In this document: positions 43,528 to 54,959 of the stretch, piece by piece
How the letters are laid out: every line of letters begins with the position of its first letter
How positions within the stretch are numbered: the stretch's first letter is position 1
Assembly: GCA_963989385.1 (NCBI GenBank)
Contig: OZ022502.1
Span: 11,638,501-11,702,500, forward strand
Source of the DNA: Ctena decussata
Lineage: Eukaryota; Mollusca; Bivalvia; Lucinida; Lucinidae
Direction: 5' to 3'
Length of the DNA: 64,000 nucleotides
The notes under the pieces: generated by a model
Database searches by the model: none
What the model saw: the letters and a program-made list of their open reading frames with translations, nothing else
What the model was told of the DNA's origin: nothing
Program-made: the position numbers and the translations under genes

Positions 43528-44224
43528 GCCAAATTGCGCAATTTGCATAAATTTAACATGGCTGGTTAAAGACTAATCAAGGTACATTTTTATGAAAGTT
43601 TTGTCGAAATATCCGCAGTGGCATAGCAATAAATGCAAATTTTTCATTTTGCCATTATAAGTCAATGGCAACTTTCAGTTCCCATAGCAACCAAACTGCT
43701 AGAGCAATCGCCAAGAAAAACAGTACTTTTATAGAGACTAGTACTAAGATCCTTTCTGTGAAGTTTGAGCTTTATTGGTTTTATAGTTTCTGAGGAGATG
43801 ATTTTTTAATATTTTTTTCTATTTTTAACCATTCGGTTGCCATGGCAACCAGCCAAATTGTGCAATTTACATGAATTTCATGCGGTTGATAGAGAACTAG
43901 TCATGGAACATTTCTGTAAAAGTTTTGTCAAAATATCTGCAGTGACATAGCAAAAAATGTAAATTTTCAATTTTTCCCATACAAGTCAATGGAAACTTTA
44001 AGTTGCCATATTAAGAAGCGATTTGGATAAAAAAAAACAGTAGTATTGGTTCCCCCCTGCCTATAGATGCTATATATGAAATTTGGTTACAATGGGCCTT
44101 GTAGTTTCTGAGGAGATGTCGTTTGAAAATGTTGACGGACGGACGGACGGACTGACGAAGGGACGGGCGACGGATGCCTGCCTATACTATAAGCTCACCT
44201 GTGAGCCTTCGGCCCAGGTGAGCT

Positions 44225-44420
44225 AAAAATGGACGCTACAGCTGTTTCAATTAGAATAGCTGAGTGGCGACAACATGTTTTGGACGGTTTACCATGCGCT
44301 TCTTTCTCACTTTTCTCAATTGATGTAATACTTCTTTTGGCTTTTGGGGACAGGATATGGGATCTGATTGTATTACAGGACTTAAGAGTATACAAATGTG
44401 TTACAAGACTGAACTAGCAG
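44225..44420 (+). repeat. Diverged relative of repeat R5
   Basis: GCTGAGTGGCGACAACATGTT, CTTTTGGCTTTTGGGGACAG and ATATGGGATCTGATTGTATT parallel the R5 3' region (GGGGATAGGGTTTGGGATCT). A similar piece lies at 53,590-53,750. Confidence 0.5.
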
Positions 44421-44424
44421 TTTT

Positions 44425-45313
44425 AATTATGGTCATTATTTTCATACCACATGTTTTTAAGAAGCAGACAACTCATTATTTACTAAGCTACTGGATAAAA
44501 ATCGAAGTTTTTTACCAAAATAAAAATGAATAAATAAAAATAAATAATAAAAAAATAAATAAATCGAGAGGTGTGAATTTCATCGGTAGTCCTCCCGATA
44601 CACAGAAATATTTTATAGTCAGTGTTACCATAATTACGAGGACCAGCAATGATTGCTTATCAATTTACTAAAACTGACAATGAAATATATGCTACAGCTG
44701 AAGCACAGTATGCAATACACAGCATTTTCTCATTTTCATTGCCAGTTCTATAACAGGAGCCACAAACATTTCGGAAATTGTTTCTTATTTAAGCTTTTGA
44801 CCACAGCAGAACATATGGGCTGGAATCAGTTTTGGATACTCTTTAATTTTCTCTGATTTTGATAAGGATAAATATACCGTGATATTAATAGAGATTTATA
44901 TCGACAGATCAAACTCTTTAAAGTGATTATCTAAATCATTTTTCTTTTCAGCTGAAGTTGCTGTTTGATAGAAAGATAAATCTTTGTGAGGTCGAAATTA
45001 AAAGTTTTGATCCTAAACAAAGGAGCAAAATGATACTCTTGGAAGAACCTGATCCGTCAATCGAAGAAGAAGCGTCATTACTCTAAAGATTGGAACACAA
45101 TACCAAATTTGTGTTTGTTCCATAAAAATTAGAACAAGCTGGTTTGAAAATCTGGTGAAAAGTAAAGAAGTTGACGGGGAAATGACAAACAGTTTTGAGG
45201 CAATATTGAAGAAGTTACTATGAAACAATCTGATCCAAATCGCCACACATTATTCAGAAAAAAGGGAGACCATTGTCACGCTTCATTGATCGTTGCAGGA
45301 GCTAAAACTCTTT
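44425..45313. other. A+T-rich unassigned stretch
   Basis: Nothing recognised. Confidence 0.3.
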
Positions 45314-45549
45314 GAGCCGCGACGCGAGAAAACCAACAATGTGGTTGTGCGCCCAGCGTAGACTCAGATCAGCCTGGGCATCCGCCTAGTCAGATCAGGC
45401 TCTTTGCTAAGCACTTAAGTGGTAGCTAAGAGTCTAAGCTACTTCCATGCGCACAGCGAAGACTCTGATCAGACTGGGCGGATGCCCAGGCTGATCTGAG
45501 TCTGCGCTGGGCGCACAACCACATTGTTGGTTTTGTCACGTCGCGGCTC
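45314..45549. mobile_element. Palindromic MITE, family M1, copy 6 (236 bp)
   Basis: GAGCCGCGACGCGAGAAAAC to GTTTTGTCACGTCGCGGCTC. Confidence 0.93.
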
Positions 45550-47536
45550 ATTTGCTTTCTTCATCAAACCCGTTTCTGGTGAAAAGGTACTACAGCTATT
45601 AGGATTCCCATATGCTTAACCATCCTGGCCATTCGCTACTGTTTACGCCAGGTTCATAGATTCCATAAGCTCTATAGTTTTCTTTTCGTGCGCAAGAAGA
45701 AGATTCTGTTCAGGCAGCCTGAACTGTTTCTTCCCTAAGTCACATGCTGAAATGTACCTTTTCCCATCATTCCACGCTACTTTTTAATACAGAAAACACA
45801 AAAGATATGATTATAAGGGGCTACAGTATAATAAAAGAAGACAAGCCTCCAATGAACTAAAGGTCAATGTCTTGGAGAACTTTGTTATACAAAGGTCAAC
45901 CTCAGTTATTGATTTACTTTGTCCCTGTGGAGGGAATATATAGCAAACTATGGAGCAATGCTTAATTTCTTAATTTGCTGGAAATAAACTCAATATTCTG
46001 CAAAAGAAAGGATATGTATATAAATTAGGATATACAAAGTTTGATATGTATTGCATTATTTCTTATTTCAATACACGCAGAATACAATCAAACAATAACA
46101 GGTTTGTCTTTTTATTGTTTTCAATCAACTATACGCGATTTTCTTGCTTATTACATTTATTTGAGTATTTTGATATGTTTCTTAAAGATCATCGATAAAG
46201 AAGTTCATGCGTTTTTTCTTAGTTACCTACAATTGCACACATTGATGTATTTTTAAATTACATGAAATTACGAATAAAATTAAAGCATACAAATGAACAG
46301 CAGAACTATATATTTAGTTCTAAGATACTTTGAACAAATGTTTTTTGTTTTTTGTTTTAATATGCAATTACTACACCATTTGCCTAACTTCATTTCCGAC
46401 AGTAAAACCCAGCGTTTTCTTTTTCTTTCTTTTTTTTTTCATATGTTGTTCAATGTTATTTATTGGATTTTCATTTAGCTTTAATAAATATGCATTTACA
46501 TAAATGCATGCACAACTACATATAAACTATAATGAAGTTTTTTTCCAAATTTAATGCTGTTTGAGTACATGCAGCACCACCTGCCTAATTTGATTGCCTC
46601 GCAGTACCTATGTTTACTTCATATAATTTCAAGATTTATGTTTATTCAATTTTCATTTAGTTTGCAGGTACACGCTAAAGTTAAAAGTACAGGAAACTAC
46701 AGAGGCATGGAATTTGTGAAATATGCAAATTTGAAGTGAATAAATTATCTAGATTTCGAAATAGACAGCAACTCTCATTCAATACTTGTATTAATTTAGC
46801 ATCTGAAATGATTAAAGTTTAATATCAGTATTAAATAGTATACCAGTTTTAAAAAGTATATTCAAACTAAAATATGATTTATCAGCATAAATATGTACAA
46901 ATGAATAAGGCTAAGTAGGTTTACATGAAGGTACAAAGGTACAAAAGTTTAAGCATATTCAATATTAGTAGCATTTATTTTCATAATAAGGCAGCAAGGC
47001 ATGCTAGAACCTATCCTGTTGTTTCTTTTAACCACAAACATACCCTGCTGTTTATTTTAGCCACAAACTTCTGTTTATGCAAATCTTATGCAGTATGTAA
47101 TTATAGGTTTTAATGGTCTCAACAGAAAGTTTCAGATACTCAAAAATAACAAATAAATATGTAACTAGTCTATTCCTTATGCTATACAAAGGACATTGCG
47201 ACAACATCAGTAATATGAGCAGTAAACACTATTATTACTGTGACAGAAAGATCAGAAGAGCACCCTTTGAAAGCAGTGCATAGCTAATATGGTCCACAAA
47301 ATAAATAATGTCGCAAAACATGAGAACTAACTGAGGCAATAAATGAAACAGTGTTTAATTGGTAAGCAATCGAAATTACTGCACTGTGAACAGGAAAATA
47401 TCAACCTGATTCAGAAGAAAACACCAGTGTAATGGGGAGATAACCCAATCACGTGTTTTATTTTTTGATAGTGATGATTAACATCAATATGACATTGAAC
47501 AAGTATCAGATAATAATAGTGGCTGAGAAAATCAGA
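45550..47536. other. A+T-rich unassigned stretch, 2 kb
   Basis: Small frames only. No exon, RNA or repeat recognised. Confidence 0.35.
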
Positions 47537-47737
47537 AGGGTCGAGTTGGGTAACTTCGGACAGCGGGTAAATTCGGACAGTGACATTTTTTCGTTATATG
47601 TCAGTTGTTTGGAATAAAACAAAATTCACTGGACAAACAGCGAAAATCCTGATTATGAGCCGTCTCATCTGAATGTTCACTGTTTGCAATGGTATGTCCG
47701 AATTTACCCGCTGTCCGAAGCTACCCGACTCGACCCT
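47537..47737. mobile_element. MITE family M3, copy 2 (201 bp)
   Basis: The inverted ends AGGGTCGAGTTGGGTAACTT and AAGCTACCCGACTCGACCCT enclose TTCGGACAGCGGGTAAATTC and complement. The internal order is reversed relative to copy 1 at 27,643. Confidence 0.88.
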
Positions 47738-48421
47738 AAAGCCAATCTGTTAGATTTTAGAGTGAAGAAACTGCAGTTCTTTAAAAACTACAGAGACCTA
47801 ATTTGCGCGTATGTAAACTAAAATCCTAAATACCATGCCAAACAAACAAATTTGAATGCTTGTGTCGCACTGTCAGAAAATTAAAAAAATAAATACAAAT
47901 ATAGGCCTGAAGCCAGAAATTCCACTTGACTGGGACACCAACCATATTTAGAGTACTGTACTTAATATGTTTTGTAATAATTTGACGCGGAGAGAAGAAT
48001 GGTTGCGTAAAAAACAAAAAAAGGTTTTTATTTACTTTTTTACTTTTTCAAAATCGCTAACGCAGATTCATGTAAGCAATACACATTGCTAGAGTATGTT
48101 GCATATTTTGTTTGGGAATTAAAAATATTTTGAGAATATCAGTTTGTATAAGAAAGTAAGCAATGGAAGATAGTGACACTTTTGCTACTGTAAATATTGA
48201 AAGATGCAATTAAACACTGTGCTCATAAGCAAAGAAAGATGTCTAAAACAAATAAGATTTTTTCTGTAAATAATCTAGATTAGAAACAATACAAACAAAA
48301 ATATTTATATTTCTGCAAAAACTACAGGTAAAACTTGATATTTTATTAAGAGAAGATGATAGCTGTTCTTCTGAACTCTTGCTGGTCAGTCATAATAGGA
48401 ATATAAACTGCATCATTATTT
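47738..48421. other. A+T-rich unassigned stretch
   Basis: Nothing recognised. Confidence 0.3.
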
Positions 48422-48657
48422 GAGCCGCGACGTGACAAAACCAACAATGTGGTTGTGCGCCCAGCGCAGACTCAGATCAGCCTGGGCATCCGCCCAGTCT
48501 GATCAGAGTCATCGCTGTCCGCATGGAGGTAGCTTAGACTCTTAGCTACCCTTTGGGCACTTAACAAAGAGTCTGGTCAATTTGTGCTGCTGCCCAGGCT
48601 GATCTGAGTCTGCGCTGTCCGCACAACCACATTGTTGGTTTTGTCGTGTCGCGGCTC
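48422..48657. mobile_element. Palindromic MITE, family M1, copy 7 (236 bp), ATTT duplication
   Basis: GAGCCGCGACGTGAC to GTCGTGTCGCGGCTC. ATTT flanks both sides (48,418-48,421 and 48,658-48,661). Confidence 0.93.
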
Positions 48658-48659
48658 AT

Positions 48660-49995
48660 TTGTAAAGAGAACTGTTGCAGCTTTGTTTCAGTCATGCATA
48701 CCTTATACAGAATTAAAAATTATACAATTTTGTCAAGACTGGTTTGAAACTCCAGTAATATATGAAAGCCATTAAAACTGAATAATCTGAATAAGAACTA
48801 TCTAATTCAGCTATCAGAAAATTCATTCCATTGGCTTTATATATTTTGCATTATCTATTACAATGTAAGTCAGTCTAAATTATACCCATTGGTTTAGGTG
48901 AAACTTTAAGAGATGTTTTATTACTCATATTCTTTTGCAGTTATAAATACACTCTTAAAAGTTTCAAATGTGTTTAAATTAGAAATTGTTAATATCTATT
49001 CCATTGTCTCTTTCTAAATCATATGTTTCATCAATTAATTTTATTTAGATCAAATTTTCTCTTGCATATTTTAGATGATTCTTTAAGACAGAATTAGCAA
49101 AATCAAATTCAGAAAATGAATAGTTTCTACCCAAAAGTGAAGAAGTTTGCTAAGGGTATTACATTTATGATTTAATTAGATGCAAACATATAATGTATTA
49201 TAACTAATCATTTTCTCACAATATATATAAAAAAAGTATGTGGAACACTTTTTTTTAATAGGAATCAAACTCTTAAGAAAGAATTTTTAGCAATTGTGAA
49301 GGTTGGTCTTTCTGACTTTCTAGTAATCACCTCTGCTACTTGCTGAAACAAGGTAATATAAAAAGTTCAAGGGTAATAAAATAAAATTATGATATGATCT
49401 ACAGTTCAAAATATAAAATTCTGCATTAATATACAGACGCCTGAACATACTATTTCAGTATAACAGACTAAAATCTTATATCATACAAGATAAGATGGTA
49501 AACTATTAACCATCTCATCTGGGTCAAACATTGTTGCTATTTTCTCCTTGAGTAAGGTAAAATACCCAGATTTTCAACATTATACCTGGTCTATCATAGC
49601 CTTTCCATCATAGCACAGTATATAACATAACTACAACTTTACTTTAGACAGAAAATAAACACTGCATCTATCAAAGCACAGTATGCAAAATATAAAACAG
49701 GTACATTTATTTTAGTATATTATATCAAAGGGATACTACACTTATTATGTTTTGTATTACATTTATTACAGCAAGGTATAAAGGTACTGTTTATATTGTA
49801 AAATAAATTAAATAAAATAGACAACCAAAATATCACAATACATAAAATATATAAAAGATATTTCATTTGTGGCAAAAGAATAATACAAAGCATATACTAT
49901 AATATTTATTACAGGATAGATTTTAATGTTTACACTATTTACTTAAGCTAAGTAAATAAAGCAGGCAGTGATTTACTTCCAACACAATATGTAAA
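48660..49995. other. A+T-rich unassigned stretch
   Basis: No gene or repeat recognised. Confidence 0.3.
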
Positions 49996-49996
49996 A

Positions 49997-50858
49997 CTAG
50001 AGCAAGTGAGCAGGGGCTCACGTATACCCCCGGCCAGCGCCACCACCTATAGGAAATAAACTTTGCATGCCCATGTAGGCACATATCACTAGGCTACATC
50101 TCAAGATTTCACAATAATCAAAACAATACAAACTTAAAGTTCTTTTTTAACACAATTGGTTATATAAATTTCAAAGATAGAGCAAAAGCAAAATCTTGAA
50201 ACAAAACTTTAAAACAACTGCTGTAGAAATTTCTAAGTCTGAGACCTTGACCTTAGGCCTGCAGAAGCATCCGGGTGGTGCAAACTGATCAGTATCCATC
50301 CTGTAGTATCAATAAGCACATATCAACAAGTTCGAGTAAAGACGTTCATGAAAACAGAGCAAAAGCAGAAACTTAACACAAAACTGTAATGCAACTGTTA
50401 TATAAATCTCTAAGTCTGTGACCTTGACCTTTGGCCAGCAGCAGCATCAAGGTGATGCACACTGATCAGTATCCGTCCTGTAGTAGAACTAAGCACTTAT
50501 GAACAAGCTCTGGATAACAGAAGCAAAAGAAAAAAACTTAACGCAAAACTTTAACGCAAATTTTATAAGAATTTCTAAGTCTGTGACCTTGACCTTTGGC
50601 CAGCAGCAGCATCAAGGTGATGCATAATGATCGGTATCCATCCTGTAGTAACACTAAGCACTTATGAACAAGCTCTGGATAACAGAAGCAAAAGAAAAAA
50701 ACCTAACACAAAACTTTAACGCAAATGTTAACTTACGTACGGACGAACGGACGGACGGACGGACGGACGGACGGACGAACAGACGGACGAACGGACGAAC
50801 GGACGGAAAGACAAAAACTATATACCCCTCGACATACTTCGTATGCCGGGGGTATAAT
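49997..50858 (+). mobile_element. Pearl/HINE-like element, family B
   Basis: TATACCCCCGGC at 50,023-50,034 is the exact complement of GCCGGGGGTATA at 50,845-50,856. The left end probably includes AGAGCAAGTGAGCAGGGGCT, shared with 62,556. Three to four subrepeats of about 170 bp contain GACCTTGACCTTTGGCCAGC, GATCAGTATCC-TCCTGTAGTA and GCACTTATGAACAAGCTCTG. A (GGAC)n tract lies at 50,748-50,808, then a terminal hairpin at 50,821-50,856. Confidence 0.85.
50748..50808. repeat. (GGAC)n microsatellite of the family B element
   Basis: GGAC/GAAC tetranucleotide run just upstream of the terminal hairpin. It creates Arg-Thr-Asp-Gly repeat frames that are not genes. Confidence 0.93.
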
Positions 50859-50859
50859 A

Positions 50860-52540
50860 AAAAACATACTGCTTGATTTGAAATACGAAAAAAAACTGAA
50901 TGAAATTAAACCAGTTATTACATTAATTAACTACAGTTAACAAAACTGATATGTACAAATTGCATAAAAAGGAATTCCATTAATTTTTATGCAAAAATGT
51001 ATGACCTTTAAGTATGTTTTGGTAATAAAACTGACAAGTGTGTATGACAACAATCTTCATAATATAACTGTCTCACCACCTCCAGGATATGCCATCTTTT
51101 CCCAACATGAAATAAGTGAAATTCCTCAACCTAACTCTGCATAACATCTCCTATTAATTTCTGGTCACCTTCCCAACATTGTGATAGTTTTATGATTAAC
51201 AAAACCACCAAGGTTGGCCCACGTAGTACGTAGTGACCAAGTCATTTAAGTCATGTTTAACATGATACCAGTAATGTTTTTCTTATTTTTACAGATGTAT
51301 ACAAGACAAGACAGCAGCCATGTTAGATGCTGTGTAGATCTCAGAGTTCGCTGTGTTAAGCGGTGTTGACACGATTCAAAAGGCCAATGTACTACTGGAC
51401 ATATGAGACACTGGACAGATGTGCTATTGTATTGAAAAGCTTCTGTGTCCAGTCTTGAGAGGCCAATGAAAAGGAGCGTGAGCCGTATACACGATCTGGT
51501 GCGCAAAGAGAACTTGTTTGTAATTTTAGTGCCAAGCAAAAAGATTTTATTTCAAGTACACAATTAAAATCTAAACAATGGAATATGTGAAGTACAAAAC
51601 CAAATCGGTGCTGTAGGAAGCGAGACCAGAGCTCCGGTTAGAGAGTTTTACTGATATGGCAGAGAGTTTTGTTATTTCCTCATAAAAGTATTCATTGTGA
51701 CATTCTCGTTAAAGTCGCCGTGTTCCGATGGTTTTGCTAGGGTCACAACATACTATTTTTATGGAGAAATCAGGAAAATTTCCCAAAATTAACATCAAAC
51801 TTCGTCTTAATCTGGACCTCTGAAGATACTAATAAATCTAAGACACACACTCAAGCATAAACTAGTGCTATTGGTACACAACGAACATAAGCAAGAACTG
51901 GGCCAACTATGACGTAAATGCTATGCCAGTTCATTAGCTGATCGACCTACTCAGACTAAAGGCTACTCCTCTCTGTGATACGAAGTGTGCTGGACGTCCA
52001 CAGAAGAAAATTCCATGCATAAGAAAGCGGCATTGACACGGCTGAATATACTCGCTCATCGCACCATGATTTATATATTATCATAAGTTATATAAGGGTT
52101 CAAAGGTTTATGGATAATGTTGTTATAATATTGGAATAATTTAAATGATGTCATACCTGAATCTAAGACGCAAAAATAGGCTAGAAGCTATTGTATAACT
52201 GTACACGATTTTCAATGAATTTTCAATGAATGTAATCGCCAAGTTTAATGATAGTTTCTTTGTTTTGTAAAAGAATAAACAAAATCCAAAATTTGTTTCT
52301 CCAATCATTTTTGTTGAATCATGTGTCAAGGGATTTTGAATGAAGCTGTCAAATCAGCAGCGGTGTTTGACATTTACTCCACCCGCTTTACATTTCCTGA
52401 TCACCTTTACGTCACAAATATTTTCAGTCTCATTGTGAAACCTTTATCGAATTTTAAATTAATGCTGTTAGTAGCAAAATGTCATTATTTAAATCACCGC
52501 CCATATTTTTTTCAGAAGATCAATACAAAACTGAATTATT
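50860..52540. other. Unassigned stretch
   Basis: The minus-strand frame 51,246-51,539 (97 codons) has no recognisable domain. No repeat identified. Confidence 0.3.
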
Positions 52541-52542
52541 TC

Positions 52543-52769
52543 AGCTTAGACACGAGAAAACCAACAAAGTGACATGTTGGCCCAGCGCTAACACAGATCA
52601 GCCTGGATATTCACCGAGTCTTATCAGAGTCATCGCTTTGCGCTTAAAGGGTAGCTAAGGGTCTAAGCTATTTCCATGCGGACAGTGAAGACTCTGATCG
52701 GATGCCCAGGCTGATCTGAGTCTGTGCTGGGCACACAACCACGTTGTTGGATTTGTCGTGTCGCGGCTC
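52543..52769. mobile_element. Palindromic MITE, family M1, copy 8, damaged left end
   Basis: The left end is decayed (CAGCTTAGACACGAGAAAAC) and the right end intact (GTCGTGTCGCGGCTC). Confidence 0.9.
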
Positions 52770-53210
52770 ATTACATTTTACGGTAAACATACTTAAAAAA
52801 TGCACCGAAGCAAAAGAATCAGCCACACATGATTTTCTTAATTTTTGCACATATAACCAAAACATTCATATATCATGGTCACCTTAGACACGAAACCGTA
52901 AGAAGTATAGTACGGTCTGACTAGAGGTCAGATGCACTTTGGGCATGCAGGTCTGGGCATCTGCATAACGAATTTTTTCGACTAGAAGATGAAGGGTTCC
53001 TTTTCCAAAGTTACCCAAAACTTTGTGACTCAGAATCAGTCTTGTTTAATTCAGCTGTAAGATGGTCTTTTTGTCTTCCAAAACAATCGAAAAAACCTAG
53101 ATCTGCCTCATAAGACGGACCTAGAGTTTGGGAGTAGTGTTTATCAGCAGTGTTTATCATGTTTAAGCCCCCCAGTAATCTTTTGCTTACCGTTCCAAGG
53201 CGGTACATCT

Positions 53211-53432
53211 GGGGCCGTATTCATAAAGCCACTTAAGTCGTTGCTATGCGGTTGCTAAGGCTAAATATCAATAAAGGAGATTCCCTACAACTATGAAATT
53301 TGCTCTGGAGGAACAGTCTTTGTAAGACTGTTCCTCCAGAGCAAATTTCATAGTTGTAGGGAATCTCCTTTAAAGAAATTTAGCCTTAGCAACAGCATAG
53401 CAAACACTTAAGTCGTTTATGAATACGGCCCC
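53211..53432. mobile_element. 222-bp palindromic foldback MITE
   Basis: The ends are GGGGCCGTATTCATAAA and TTTATGAATACGGCCCC. The central arms AAAGGAGATTCCCTACAACT and CTCTGGAGGAACAGTCTT pair perfectly over more than 50 bp around TGT at about 53,321. The outer arms hold CTTAAGTCG and GCTAAGGCTAAAT with small differences. Confidence 0.9.
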
Positions 53433-53589
53433 TGTTGTGGTTCCTAGATGTTATGTGCTATGTCCGCTTGTCTTTGTTCTCTGGCGGTTTGGTCATCTGT
53501 TCTGGTACCCAATCTGCCTTTTGTTTTATTTTATTTTGGAAGTTAAAAATAAAATAGATAAAAATAAATGTTGATGCTGTTTTTGATTG

Positions 53590-53750
53590 GGGTAGCTGAA
53601 TGACCACCTGTTGGGGAAAGAGCTGCATATTCGGTTTACCGTACGTGTCTTTCGTGAACTTCTGTCAATTTTCCGTGTGCGTGTGTGCTTCTTTCCCTAT
53701 TGGTTTTGAGAGCAGGATGTGGGATTGGATTGTATTAATTCCTGATCATT
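53590..53750 (+). repeat. Diverged relative of repeat R5
   Basis: TAGCTGAATGACCACCTGTT, GGGGAAAGAGCTGC and GATGTGGGATTGGATTGTAT match the R5 3' region with many changes. Confidence 0.5.
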
Positions 53751-53757
53751 GCCTATC

Positions 53758-53959
53758 CAGAGCTCTAGATAAGAGGGGTATTTGATGATAATTGCGGGAT
53801 AATTTTTTTTATTTCTCATCAAAACATATGTTGTGACCCCTCATCTGAACCGTCTCGTTGAGCCGGTTCAGATGAGGGGTCACAACATATGTTTTTATAC
53901 AGTATTAACAAAAATTATCCCTAATTATCACCAACTACTCCCTCTTATCTAGAGCTCTG
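53758..53959. mobile_element. Palindromic MITE, family M2, copy 2 (202 bp)
   Basis: CAGAGCTCTAGATAAGAGGG to CTTATCTAGAGCTCTG. Its right arm corresponds to the left arm of copy 1, so it sits in the opposite orientation. CTATC flanks both sides. Confidence 0.92.
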
Positions 53960-54713
53960 CTATCTTTTGTGAAACTCTTGTTCTATAATCGAATAACTAA
54001 GGCATTGCATCCCCTCAGATACACGGTTTTTCATAACAAGAGGAAAGGTACAGGAATGTTACGTTGCAAATTTGCCTTACTGATCAACAGCTAATTGTCC
54101 ATCCGTTTACATTGTCGAATTTAAATCTGAGTACTTGTCGAAGTGTCCTGGTTTTATTATATGAATATTTGGTGATTAACCCCATTGCCTTTATGTAAAC
54201 ATCCTCGCGTAGGCGGCATATCATTTTGACCTAGTAGTTCATATCCGCGGTAATGCCTGTCGCCTTATTATAGAGAGGTGGTTTAAAATGTGCCTTCATT
54301 ACTAAGATTTTGTGACTACAGCTATATACAGCTATATATGTCAGACAAGCGCCAAACGCTGATTTTCATATCTGTAAATGTCGCAAAAAAATAGCTGTAT
54401 TTTAATTAGAAAACTACATATCTAAAATGTTTGACAAAATTTAATAACAAGATTAGATGGATGCATTTAAGTGTCCTAAGATTTACCCCACTGGTCATAC
54501 AACCTTGAACCAACCTTGATTCAGAGCTGTGTGCGTGCTGGGAACCTTACTCAGTTGAGGACGCATGCTGGCTCAACTTATATACACCCCTATCGAAAGC
54601 ACACCCAGAAATTTTCCAAACTGACTGATGTTGTTTTGTTTCACTGAAAACAAGAGTCAGAAAGATGTTGATGATAACTAAAAGGCATTGTCTGTTGTTT
54701 CTCCATAATAAAA
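53960..54713. other. Unassigned stretch
   Basis: Nothing recognised. Confidence 0.3.
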
Positions 54714-54916
54714 CAGTGCTCCAGATAAGAAGGGGTAACAGAGATAATTTAGGGATAATTATCATTATTTCTCCACAAAAACATATTTTGTGACCCATCA
54801 TTAGAACCGTCTCGTCGAGACGGTTCTAATGAGGGGTCACAACATATGTTTTCGTTGAGAAATAAGAAAAATTATCTTTGAATTATCCTCAATACCCCCT
54901 CTTATCTGGAGCTCTG
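54714..54916. mobile_element. Palindromic MITE, family M2, copy 3 (203 bp)
   Basis: CAGTGCTCCAGATAAGAAGG to CTTATCTGGAGCTCTG with the same central hairpin. ATAAAA occurs on both flanks. Confidence 0.9.
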
Positions 54917-54959
54917 ATAAAAGTATAATGGTATGTCTCCTTATTTGAACCGCTTCGGC

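Larger units (their letters stand above)
40669..44224 (+). mobile_element. Pearl/HINE-like element, family C, 3.56 kb with internal tandem duplication
   Basis: The left end has the hairpin AGGGCCAATGGCCCT followed by ATCGCTCACCTGAG. The right end has (GGAC)n at 44,133-44,155 and the terminal hairpin AGCTCACCTGTGAGCC, TTC, GGCCCAGGTGAGCT, followed directly by AAAAA. The core repeats contain TTGCCATAGCAACCAAA, GTTTTGTCAAAATATCTGCA and ACTAGTACTAAGATCC and match 9,158-10,740 inverted. A 0.9-kb segment inside is tandemly duplicated. No coding frame. Confidence 0.85.

Noticed and set aside
50664..50940. Arg-Thr-Asp-Gly repeat ORFs
   Set aside because: Created by the GGAC microsatellite of a pearl-like element.
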